Shown here one piece after another: positions 1 to 5,525 of a DNA stretch of 10,092 nt. A model generated the notes under the pieces. It was not told the DNA's origin. It ran no database searches and worked only from the letters and a program-made list of their open reading frames with translations. Location of the stretch: positions 1-10,092 of the forward strand of contig SYBY01000307.1 of NCBI GenBank assembly GCA_005788585.1, read 5' to 3'. This stretch comes from Actinomycetota bacterium (GTDB lineage: Bacteria > Actinomycetota > Thermoleophilia > Solirubrobacterales > Solirubrobacteraceae). Numbering within the stretch: position 1 is the first letter of the stretch; every line of letters starts with the position of its first letter. The translations under genes were made by a program, and so were the position numbers.

Positions 1-653
1 CGCGACAGGCGGAACACGCGCATCGCGTCGCGCTCGTGCGCGCGGCCCACGAGGTAGAACTGGCCGTTCTGGAACAGCAGGGCGAACGGGTCGACCTTGC
101 GCGGCTCGGTCTCGTCGCGCTCCATCGTGTAGTAGTCGAACGTGACCGTCTTCTGGCGGAAGATCGCGGTCTCGATCTTCGCAAGGCGCTGGCTCAGGTC
201 GTGGCCGCCCGGCGATGCGGTGATGCCGAGCGCCACTGCGCGCTGCTCGGGCGCGTTGAGCGGGCTGGGCCGGCCCCACGACAGCTGCTGCAGCGCGAGG
301 CGCAGCGGTTCGGCGTAGGCGAACTCGCCGTCGAGCAGGGTCAGCGCGGTCTGGAGCGCGGCGAGCTCGGAGTCGCTGAACGCGATCGCGGGCAGGTGGA
401 AGTTCTCCGGGCGCAGGGAGTAGTTCTCCTGCTCGGCGATGCCGTCGGCGGGCTTGTCGACGGTGAGCTGGATGCCCAGCGATTCGAGCTCCGCGCGGTC
501 GGCGTAGAAGCGGCGGGCGAACGCGTCCTCGTTCATGCCGCTGTAGCCCTCGACGTCCCGGCGGATCTCCAGCGCGGTGACAGGCCGCCGCTCCGCCATG
601 AGATACGAGATCAGCGACAGCTGGCGAATCAGCTTTTCCGTGTCCTTGGCCAT
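1..653 (-). CDS. WYL-domain transcriptional regulator, PafB/PafC type (3' end outside the window)
   Basis: Translating the minus strand from ATG at 653 gives 217 residues, still open at the left edge. Residues about 5-65 form a helix-turn-helix region typical of PafB/PafC-like regulators (LIRQLSLISYLM at 9-20, then RRFYADRAELESLGIQL at 47-63). Residues about 155-217 enter a WYL domain: DPFALLFQNGQFYLVGRAHE at 188-207, then MRVFRLS, with FYL in place of the usual WYL triplet. In actinobacteria, tandem WYL proteins PafB and PafC activate DNA-damage genes, and other WYL proteins sense ligands or nucleic acid. Which applies here cannot be told from this fragment. The gene diverges from the response regulator. 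A TATCGT hexamer ends 8 nt before the ATG and there is no clear Shine-Dalgarno. A second WYL copy may lie downstream, outside the window. Confidence 0.88.
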   Translation of the reverse strand, partial: MAKDTEKLIRQLSLISYLMAERRPVTALEIRRDVEGYSGMNEDAFARRFYADRAELESLGIQLTVDKPADGIAEQENYSLRPENFHLPAIAFSDSELAALQTALTLLDGEFAYAEPLRLALQQLSWGRPSPLNAPEQRAVALGITASPGGHDLSQRLAKIETAIFRQKTVTFDYYTMERDETEPRKVDPFALLFQNGQFYLVGRAHERDAMRVFRLS

Positions 654-661
654 TGCCGAAC

Positions 662-667
662 ACGATA
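662..667 (-). promoter_or_regulatory. Candidate -10 element of the WYL gene
   Basis: The minus strand reads TATCGT (fits TANNNT), with 8 nt before the ATG at 653. This implies a transcript starting at or within a few bases of the start codon. No matching -35 is visible. Confidence 0.4.
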
Positions 668-687
668 CGGCGCGGGCGCACGGTGAA

Positions 688-703
688 GGGCGGGTTACCG
701 CCC
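688..703. repeat. Perfect inverted repeat in the WYL/response-regulator intergenic region
   Basis: GGGCGG, loop GTTA, CCGCCC: a 6-bp perfect stem. It lies between two divergent starts and overlaps where the -35 of the WYL promoter would be. It could be an operator for autoregulation or a short hairpin; neither is shown by sequence alone. Confidence 0.5.
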
Positions 704-704
704 G

Positions 705-722
705 GCAAAGTCCGCTATTTGC
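705..722. repeat. Second inverted repeat next to the first
   Basis: GCAAA, 8-nt spacer, TTTGC, beginning two bases after the 688-703 palindrome. The arms are the most AT-rich bases nearby. Possible protein-binding site; short enough that chance cannot be excluded. Confidence 0.35.
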
Positions 723-753
723 GGCATTGACGCACTCAGTCCTTGCGAACGGG

Positions 754-759
754 TAGGGT
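754..759 (+). promoter_or_regulatory. Candidate -10 element of the response regulator
   Basis: TAGGGT, with 10 nt before GTG at 770. A TTGACG at 727-732 resembles a -35 but is 21 nt away, longer than the usual 16-19 nt. Confidence 0.35.
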
Positions 760-769
760 CACGCAACAC

Positions 770-1408
770 GTGACGAGCCTGGTCATCATCGACGATCACG
801 AGGCCCTCCGCGAGGGTCTCGCAACGCTGCTGGACCAAAGCGGTCTTGAGGTCCTTGGGACGTGCGGCAACGCCGCGGCGGCCCGGGATCTGGTGGCGGT
901 GACGAATCCCGAGGTCGCCATCGTCGACGTGCGCCTGCCCGACGAGAGCGGCATCGAACTCGCCGCCACGCTGCTCGAGCAGCGCCCCGATCTCGGCGTC
1001 ATTCTGTACACGGGCGACACGGAAGCCGAGCTGCTCTACGAAGGGCTCGATTCCGGTGCGCGCGGGTACGCGCTGAAGGCCGGTTCGATCGGCGAGCTCA
1101 AGGGCGCGATCGAGACGATCGCCGGCGGCGGCTCGTACGTCGACCCGCGCCTGGACCGGGTGCTCCTGTCCCCGCGCGCGACCGAGCGCATGCCGCAGCT
1201 CTCCCCGCGCGAGCGCGAGATCATGGCCCTCATGGCCGAGGGGATGACCGGCGAGGCCGTCGCGGTGAAGCTCGGTCTGTCGGTGGAGACCATCCGCACG
1301 CACGTGCGCAACGCGGTCCGCAAGCTGCGGGCGCGCAATCGCGTCAACGCGATTGCGATCGCGCTCGAGCGTGGCGAGATCGCGCTGGGCGATCAAGAAG
1401 CCTCTTGA
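770..1408 (+). CDS. NarL/FixJ-family response regulator (REC + LuxR-type HTH)
   Basis: A 212-residue two-component response regulator. The REC domain (about 3-118) keeps the acidic pair D8/D9, phospho-acceptor D53 in IVDVRLPDESG, T81 and K103, so it should be phosphorylatable. The C-terminal LuxR-type HTH runs from LSPREREIMALMAEG (about 147) through LSVETIRTHVRNAVRKLRAR. I chose GTG at 770 because it puts the REC domain at residue 3, as in the family; TTG at 743 would add nine residues without homology. No sensor kinase is in the window, so this is an orphan here and its signal is unknown. It converges with the HD-domain gene, leaving 15 bp between stops. It diverges from the WYL gene across two inverted repeats and may be controlled by it or by itself (inference). 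Confidence 0.93.
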   Translation: MTSLVIIDDHEALREGLATLLDQSGLEVLGTCGNAAAARDLVAVTNPEVAIVDVRLPDESGIELAATLLEQRPDLGVILYTGDTEAELLYEGLDSGARGYALKAGSIGELKGAIETIAGGGSYVDPRLDRVLLSPRATERMPQLSPREREIMALMAEGMTGEAVAVKLGLSVETIRTHVRNAVRKLRARNRVNAIAIALERGEIALGDQEAS

Positions 1409-1423
1409 CGTAGGGCGGGGCCG

Positions 1424-2083
1424 CTACGCCGCGGCGGACTGCGTGTCGGCCGGCGGCAGCGGGGGTGCTGCGGGGAAGTGCGCCGCGCCACCGAGCGCGC
1501 GGTCCCAGGTCGACCACTCCTCACCCTCGGCTAGCGCCTGCTGCAGACGGTCGAACGACCCGAGCCGCCCGCCGAGGTTGTCCATGAAGTGCACGAGTGT
1601 CGCCTCCCGCGTGGCGGGCACGACCGGACTGCCGTGCTGGAGCGATCCGTGGTGGCTGAGCAACACGTGCAGCAGCTCCTGCGCGCGCGCGGGCGGGACG
1701 TCGCCCATCGCCGCGATCTCGGTCCGCACGAGGAAGTAGCCCAGCGGGATCTCCCCCTGGAGCCGGCCCGCGGCGGTCATGTCGATGCCCTCGTCGGCGG
1801 CGGCGTACGCATCGAGCTTGCCGATGTCGTGCAGCAGCGCGCCGGTCACGGCGAGGTCACGGTCGATGCCGGGGAAGATCGCGCTGACGGCGCTGACCGC
1901 TTGGGCGACCGTGAGCGAGTGCTCGAGCAGGCCGTGCTCGTAGGAGTGGTGGTAGCGCTTGGCCGCTGGTGCTCGGTGGTACCGGCGGCCGACCTCGGTG
2001 TCGGGATCGAGCAGCCGGAGGAGCAGCGCGTGCAGGTGCGGGTCGCGCACCGTGGCGATCAGCTCGGCGAGATCTGCCTGCAT
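1424..2083 (-). CDS. HD-domain phosphohydrolase, YhaM-like HD module without an OB fold
   Basis: A 219-residue protein from ATG at 2083. Residues about 15-55 (RDPHLHALLLRLL, then RAPAAKRYHHSYEHGLLEH at 37-55) and the HD motif GALLHDIGKL (81-90) closely follow the HD half of the YhaM/CBF1 3'-5' exoribonuclease family. Candidate metal ligands are H55, H85-D86 and D168 in LVHFMDNLGGR. YhaM proteins are about 310 residues with an N-terminal OB-fold nucleic-acid domain; none is visible here, so nuclease activity is uncertain and another nucleotide phosphohydrolase role is possible. The C-terminus is Pro/Ala-rich. GTG at 2161, 7 nt after the weak -10-like AACGCT, would add 26 charged, Arg-rich residues and is a real alternative start. 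Neither start has a clear Shine-Dalgarno. The stop faces the response regulator stop. Confidence 0.88.
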   Translation of the reverse strand: MQADLAELIATVRDPHLHALLLRLLDPDTEVGRRYHRAPAAKRYHHSYEHGLLEHSLTVAQAVSAVSAIFPGIDRDLAVTGALLHDIGKLDAYAAADEGIDMTAAGRLQGEIPLGYFLVRTEIAAMGDVPPARAQELLHVLLSHHGSLQHGSPVVPATREATLVHFMDNLGGRLGSFDRLQQALAEGEEWSTWDRALGGAAHFPAAPPLPPADTQSAAA

Positions 2084-2275
2084 CTGACCGAGTTCACGCG
2101 CCGGGCCGAGGCACGGCTCCCGGCCGTCGTCTCGCTGCTCGGTGCGACCCCTGTCGTCCACGATCGGGAGCGTTGCATCGCGGACGGACGGACGGCGTGA
2201 GCCGCATCCCGTCGCACGTCGGGGTGATGCGCAGAACGATCGAGATCGGGCTGTTTCGCGCGCCACGCCGGGCGG

Positions 2276-2281
2276 TAGGGT
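2276..2281 (+). promoter_or_regulatory. Candidate -10 element of the SDR gene (leaderless)
   Basis: TAGGGT followed by exactly 6 nt (CCGTCC) and then ATG at 2288, so the expected transcription start falls on the A of ATG. No Shine-Dalgarno sequence precedes this ATG. Confidence 0.5.
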
Positions 2282-2287
2282 CCGTCC

Positions 2288-2977
2288 ATGGACCGCACCG
2301 TGCTCATCACCGGCGGATCGGGCGGGCTCGGCGCGCCCGTCACCCGCGCCTTCCTCGACGCGGGCTGGCGCGTCGTTGTTCCGATCTTCGACGAGTCCGA
2401 GCGCGCGCGGATGCCACAGGACTCGGCGCTCCAGCTCGTCGCCGCCGACCTCTTCGACGAGGCGTCGGTCAAGGAGGTCGTCGATGCGGCCGCTGCGCCC
2501 GACGCGCCACTGCGGGCGGTCGTCAACCTCGTCGGCGGGTACGCGGCAGGCGGTCGCGTCCACGAGACGCCGGTGGCGGACTTCGAGAAGCAGTTCCACC
2601 TGAACCTGCGCCCGACCTACCTGGTCTGCGCCGCGGCCCTCCCGCACCTGATCAACGCGGGCGGCGGCGCGATCGCCTGCGTGTCGACCCGCGCCGCGAT
2701 CCGGCCGTTCTCGGGTGCGGCGGGGTACATCAGCTCGAAGGCCGCAGTGCTGGCGTTCGTCGACGCGCTCGCCGCCGAATACCGCGACGACGACGTCCGG
2801 GTCAACGCGATCCTGCCCTCGGTGATCGACACGCCGGGGAACCGTGCGTCGCAGCCGGACGCCGACTACGACACGTGGGTCTCGCCGAAGCAGATCGCCG
2901 ACGTGCTGCTCTTTCTGTGCGATGACGCGTCGACGGTGGTCAGCGGGGCGCACGTGCCGGTGTACGGCAAGGCTTGA
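2288..2977 (+). CDS. Short-chain dehydrogenase/reductase (SDR)
   Basis: A 229-residue classical SDR, cytosolic. The N-terminus has the Rossmann cofactor motif TGGSGGLG (8-15), and AADLFDE (52-58) is the usual acidic site near the adenine ring. The full catalytic tetrad is present: N106 in HLNLRP, S133 in CVSTRAA, Y147 and K151 in YISSK. The usual NNAG is replaced by NLVGGY (80-85). The substrate cannot be told; the family includes FabG-like ketoreductases and many secondary-alcohol dehydrogenases. The start is well set by a TAGGGT hexamer 6 nt upstream. The region between this gene and the HD gene holds no other gene. The stop lies 21 bp before a small membrane-protein gene on the same strand, so co-transcription is possible. 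GC is high, unlike the genes that follow. Confidence 0.93.
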   Translation: MDRTVLITGGSGGLGAPVTRAFLDAGWRVVVPIFDESERARMPQDSALQLVAADLFDEASVKEVVDAAAAPDAPLRAVVNLVGGYAAGGRVHETPVADFEKQFHLNLRPTYLVCAAALPHLINAGGGAIACVSTRAAIRPFSGAAGYISSKAAVLAFVDALAAEYRDDDVRVNAILPSVIDTPGNRASQPDADYDTWVSPKQIADVLLFLCDDASTVVSGAHVPVYGKA

Positions 2978-2998
2978 GCCCCGGCTGGGGGCCGTGTC

Positions 2999-3226
2999 GT
3001 GCTCGTAGCGCTTCGCTGTGGGACCTTCATCGTGTTGGTCCCCTGGTTGGCGGTCGGCTACCTGTGGGCCGTCGGAGCCTCGACCTGCGGCGATGCGTGC
3101 GCGTGGTGGTGGACGAACCCGATCGTCGGATTCGTGCTCCTTGTGTTGCCGCTCCTGGTTCTTGTCGTCGCCGTCCTCGAAACAGTCGTTGCGCTGATAC
3201 GTCAGCTGGCCCGCTGGATGACCTGA
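2999..3226 (+). CDS. Small two-helix membrane protein, copy 1 of 3 (unrecognised family)
   Basis: A 75-residue hydrophobic protein starting at GTG 2999, preceded by a G-rich stretch (GGGGG at about 2987-2991) that may act as a weak ribosome site. Helix 1 spans about 9-28 and helix 2 about 42-64. The loop between them carries C30 and C34 (STCGDAC) and three Trp. Helix 2 ends LETVVALIRQLAR, with E61 inside or at the edge of the membrane. Positive charges after helix 2 suggest both termini are cytoplasmic and the Cys loop is outside, where C30 and C34 could form a disulfide (inference). Its second helix aligns without gaps to that of the protein at 3618. I do not recognise the family. GC is lower than in flanking genes (60% counted by hand for 3121-3180). 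Confidence 0.6.
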   Translation: MLVALRCGTFIVLVPWLAVGYLWAVGASTCGDACAWWWTNPIVGFVLLVLPLLVLVVAVLETVVALIRQLARWMT

Positions 3227-3336
3227 GATGTGCGCGCCCTTGCGCGTTCCGACGGATGCGACCGGACTGGTGTGACTGCGAGCAGCGAGGTCCGTGAACC
3301 CGTCAAGGTTGCGGAACCATTCACCGTGCGCGACCG

Positions 3337-3621
3337 TTGTCCGACGTGACTTCGCGCAACTCTCGCCCTACCGAAAGCGATTTCTCGCTGTGGTGGCTTC
3401 CTCGGCTGATCCTCCTGCTCATCGGCGTCCTCCTACTGGGCTATGCCTTCCTCTACGCGATCGGCCCATCGGTGTGTGATTCGTACCAGGCCGGGTGTGG
3501 AGACCCCGATGTGGAGGCAAAGGCGAGCCGAAACCTCACCCTTGCCTTCGGATTCATCTTCTTGGTCATCCTGGAATGGATGTGGGCCTATCGCCGGCGT
3601 CGCCGCAGGTCTCGCCGATGA
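3337..3621 (+). CDS. Small two-helix membrane protein, copy 2 of 3 (unrecognised family)
   Basis: 94 residues from TTG 3337, or 91 from GTG 3346; neither start has a good ribosome site, so the start is uncertain. A polar N-terminus (about 1-18) is followed by helix 1 (about 23-43), a loop with C47 and C54 (SVCDSYQAGCGDPD) and helix 2 (about 66-85). It ends in a very basic tail, YRRRRRRSRR. Helix 2 ends LEWMWAYRR, matching the LExxxAxxR pattern of the two neighbouring small proteins. The charge pattern suggests both termini lie in the cytoplasm. The stop codon overlaps the next ATG (ATGA), so the downstream protein is probably translationally coupled. Hand-counted GC for 3541-3600 is 55%, well below the flanking genes. 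No function can be assigned. Confidence 0.6.
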   Translation: MSDVTSRNSRPTESDFSLWWLPRLILLLIGVLLLGYAFLYAIGPSVCDSYQAGCGDPDVEAKASRNLTLAFGFIFLVILEWMWAYRRRRRRSRR

Positions 3622-3827
3622 GGTGGTGGGTTGTGCGCCTAGTCGCCTTGGTCGGCGTCGTCGTGGTCATGCTCCCTGCCTGCTGGTTGTGGGCTTGGGC
3701 GGGGCACTTCGGTGGAGCCGGTTTGGCCGACGAGCAGTGGTTTGGGCAGATGCTGGTGTTGACACCAATCGTGCTGTTCGTCGTGCTGGTGCTCGAGTTC
3801 GTCGTCGCAGCGTTGCGCAGGCGGTGA
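3618..3827 (+). CDS. Small two-helix membrane protein, copy 3 of 3 (unrecognised family)
   Basis: A 69-residue protein starting at the ATG that overlaps the preceding stop (ATGA at 3618-3621), with AGGT 7 nt upstream. The open frame extends further left to 3495, but that part overlaps the previous gene and reads as non-coding. Helix 1 spans about 5-27 (with C22), helix 2 about 43-64, and the tail is RRR. The loop lacks the Cys pair of copies 1 and 2. Helix 2 aligns ungapped with copy 1: a shared Pro (P50/P51), a shared Glu (E60/E61), and VV-VLE-VVA-R identities. This supports common descent rather than mere hydrophobic resemblance, although the proteins are short. No known family is recognised. 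Confidence 0.6.
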   Translation: MRWWVVRLVALVGVVVVMLPACWLWAWAGHFGGAGLADEQWFGQMLVLTPIVLFVVLVLEFVVAALRRR

Positions 3828-3880
3828 CGCCATGCACGCCGCCAGCTCGTCCACGCGCAACCCCGACCCGACCTACAGTC

Positions 3881-4552
3881 CTACCGGCTCAACAACCGCC
3901 GCTTCTTCTTCGCCGGCTCCCCGCCATAGAACGCGATCGCCTTGTCGGCCATCCGCCGCGTATCCAGCTCATTGGCGGTCGCGTTGAACAGGATCGCGAA
4001 GCCCGGGATCATCCGGCCGGCCATCCGCTTCGCCCCGCGCTTGCCGACGTACGTCATGAGCTTCACCGCGAGGGCCTCGTCACGGGCGATCTGGCTGTTG
4101 AGCTTGCGGTCGACGAAGTGCACCGCCATGTGCTGCTCCTCGCCGTCGAGCGCCTTGCGCGCGGTGACCGGGTCCTCGTAGACGTCGTGCAGGACGAGCA
4201 TCTCGGCGGGGCGCATCGGGTCGAACGGGTCGTAGCCGTACGCGGCGGCGACGAAGAAGCACAGCCGAGACTGGATCCACGCGAGGCCGACGAGGTCGGG
4301 GATCATCGTGATGATGCCGCCGATGCCTGTCGCGGCGCCCTCCAGGCGGGCGAGCGTGGCGTGCTTGGCCTTCGCCGACGAGGCGAACCAGTGGTCGTCG
4401 TGGGCGTAGCGCGAGCGCTGCTCGGCGATCCACTTGTCGGCCTGCGGCGCGTGGAAGTGCGCCGATGCGAGCGCAATGATCTCCGGAGCGCGGGTGGGGT
4501 CCTCCCGCAGGCGGTCGAGCAGGTCGTCAGGAATCTGGGGCACGCCGCGCAT
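3881..4552 (-). CDS. EcsC-family protein
   Basis: A 223-residue protein with EcsC-family features. A hydrophobic, Gly-rich stretch (GAATGIGGIITMIPDLVGLA, 72-91) leads into IQSRLCFFVAAAYGYDPFDP (93-112), the hallmark region of the family. A second hydrophobic block, GRMIPGFAILFNATANELDT (179-198), follows, and the protein ends in a basic tail, KKKRRLLSR. EcsC proteins are widespread and poorly understood; the name comes from the third gene of the Bacillus ecs operon, whose other genes encode an ABC transporter. No transporter genes lie here. I chose ATG at 4552 because a TACGGT hexamer ends exactly 6 nt before it; GTG at 4558 is the alternative. The gene diverges from the alpha/beta hydrolase with about 60 bp between starts, so the two promoters lie back to back. 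Confidence 0.82.
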   Translation of the reverse strand: MRGVPQIPDDLLDRLREDPTRAPEIIALASAHFHAPQADKWIAEQRSRYAHDDHWFASSAKAKHATLARLEGAATGIGGIITMIPDLVGLAWIQSRLCFFVAAAYGYDPFDPMRPAEMLVLHDVYEDPVTARKALDGEEQHMAVHFVDRKLNSQIARDEALAVKLMTYVGKRGAKRMAGRMIPGFAILFNATANELDTRRMADKAIAFYGGEPAKKKRRLLSR

Positions 4553-4558
4553 GGACAC

Positions 4559-4564
4559 ACCGTA
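4559..4564 (-). promoter_or_regulatory. Candidate -10 element of the EcsC gene (leaderless)
   Basis: The minus strand reads TACGGT, then 6 nt (GTGTCC), then ATG at 4552. This is the same spacing as at the SDR gene, and there is no Shine-Dalgarno sequence. Confidence 0.5.
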
Positions 4565-4590
4565 AAGCCCAGGACGATCGTGCCGATCGA

Positions 4591-4596
4591 TACGAT
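4591..4596 (+). promoter_or_regulatory. Candidate -10 element of the alpha/beta hydrolase gene
   Basis: TACGAT, 17 nt before ATG at 4614. It lies 26 bp from the opposite-facing -10 of the EcsC gene, so the two promoters would share upstream DNA. Confidence 0.4.
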
Positions 4597-4603
4597 TGGG
4601 GCA

Positions 4604-4607
4604 GGAG
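4604..4607 (+). promoter_or_regulatory. Ribosome binding site setting the alpha/beta hydrolase start
   Basis: GGAG, 6 nt before ATG at 4614. It supports that start over TTG 4596, GTG 4611 and ATG 4626. It is one of only two clear Shine-Dalgarno sequences I see in this window. Confidence 0.55.
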
Positions 4608-4613
4608 AACGTG

Positions 4614-5477
4614 ATGGCCGAGCCGATGATCGAATACCGCGACGAGATCGCGGGGCACATCACCCGGGTCCTCGAGATCGAGGGCGACGGTCCGCCGCTG
4701 CTGCTCCTGCACGGGTTCGCCGACTCCGCCGACACGTGGCGGATGGTGCTCGACCGCCTCAGCCGCACCGGCCGCCGCGCGATGGCGATCGACCTGCCGG
4801 GCTTCGGCACGTGCACGACGATCGACCCCGACGCGGGCATCCTCGAGCAGATCGACGACATGGTGTCCGCGGCGACGGTCCGGCTGGCCGAGGAGGCCGG
4901 CGAGGACGTGGTCGTCGCCGGCAACTCGCTCGGCGGCTGCGCGTCCCTGCGTGCCGCGCAGAACCCCGGCCTACCGATGGCCGCCGCCGCCCCGATCGCC
5001 CCGGCCGGCCTGGACATGCCGGTGTGGTTCTCGCTCATCGAGCGCGACCCGTTCCTGCGCACGCTGCTCGGCAGCGGCCTGCCGATCCCGCCGCAGGTCA
5101 CCCGCCTCGCGGTCGCGCGGCTCTACCGGACCCTCGCCTTCCAGGACACGTCGGAGCTCCCGCCGCAGGTGCTCTCGACGTTCGCCGCGCACCTGCAGGA
5201 CCGGCGGAGCGTCGCCCGGATCATGGGCATCGGCAAGCGGCTGCTGCCCGAGTTGCGCGACCCGTTCGTCTTCGGGGACGTGCGGGTGCCGGTGCTGCTC
5301 GTCTGGGGCGACCGCGACCGGATGGTCACGCACAAGGGGTCGCGGCACATCCTCGAGGCGCTGCCCAACACGCGGTACGAGCTGATCGAGGGGTGCGGCC
5401 ACTGCCCGCAGCTCGAGGCGCCCGACCGGGTGGTCGACACGCTGCTCGATTTCGCGCCGGTTCCCGCGTCGGCGTGA
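4614..5477 (+). CDS. Alpha/beta-fold hydrolase (Ser nucleophile)
   Basis: A 287-residue alpha/beta hydrolase with a complete set of active-site motifs: oxyanion-hole LLLLHGFADSADTW (29-42), nucleophile elbow GNSLGG with S105, acid D235 in LVWGDRDRMV, and H263 in GCGHCPQLEAP. A cap region lies at about 135-215. There is no signal peptide, so it is probably cytoplasmic. The layout resembles the epoxide hydrolase/haloalkane dehalogenase/esterase group, but the Ser nucleophile rules out the first two, which use Asp. The substrate is unknown; an esterase or lipase-type role is likely. It has an unusually clear Shine-Dalgarno (GGAG). The PhaC-like gene follows 48 bp downstream on the same strand, so the two may be co-expressed in ester or polyester metabolism (inference). 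Confidence 0.9.
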   Translation: MAEPMIEYRDEIAGHITRVLEIEGDGPPLLLLHGFADSADTWRMVLDRLSRTGRRAMAIDLPGFGTCTTIDPDAGILEQIDDMVSAATVRLAEEAGEDVVVAGNSLGGCASLRAAQNPGLPMAAAAPIAPAGLDMPVWFSLIERDPFLRTLLGSGLPIPPQVTRLAVARLYRTLAFQDTSELPPQVLSTFAAHLQDRRSVARIMGIGKRLLPELRDPFVFGDVRVPVLLVWGDRDRMVTHKGSRHILEALPNTRYELIEGCGHCPQLEAPDRVVDTLLDFAPVPASA

Positions 5478-5509
5478 CCATCAGCACGCCCATCTGACAC
5501 GCCGTCGAC

Positions 5510-5515
5510 TACCTT
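5510..5515 (+). promoter_or_regulatory. Candidate -10 element of the PhaC-like gene
   Basis: TACCTT, 10 nt before GTG at 5526, inside the 48-bp gap after the hydrolase stop. A CTGACA at 5494-5499 looks like a -35 but is only 10 nt away, so the pair is not a standard promoter. Confidence 0.3.
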
Positions 5516-5525
5516 CTGGTACAGC

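Noticed and set aside
727..732. TTGACG as a -35 for the response regulator
   Set aside because: The distance to the TAGGGT hexamer is 21 nt and no other -10 fits at 16-19 nt.
2182..2195. Tandem GGAC tetranucleotide, about three and a half copies
   Set aside because: Too short to call a functional repeat in GC-rich intergenic DNA; noted only as a possible slippage site.
2162..2953. Extension of the HD-domain frame through the SDR gene region
   Set aside because: It runs antisense to an SDR with an intact catalytic tetrad and adds only Arg-rich sequence.
3227..3336. A possible fourth small protein between copies 1 and 2
   Set aside because: No open frame with a hydrophobic helix is present in these 110 bp. 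The short frame at 3294-3479 has no membrane helix pattern and overlaps copy 2.
3443..5497. 684-codon plus-strand open frame crossing the small membrane genes, EcsC gene and hydrolase
   Set aside because: It overlaps real genes on both strands, with low-complexity Arg/Ala content. The motifs of the hydrolase and EcsC protein are in other frames.
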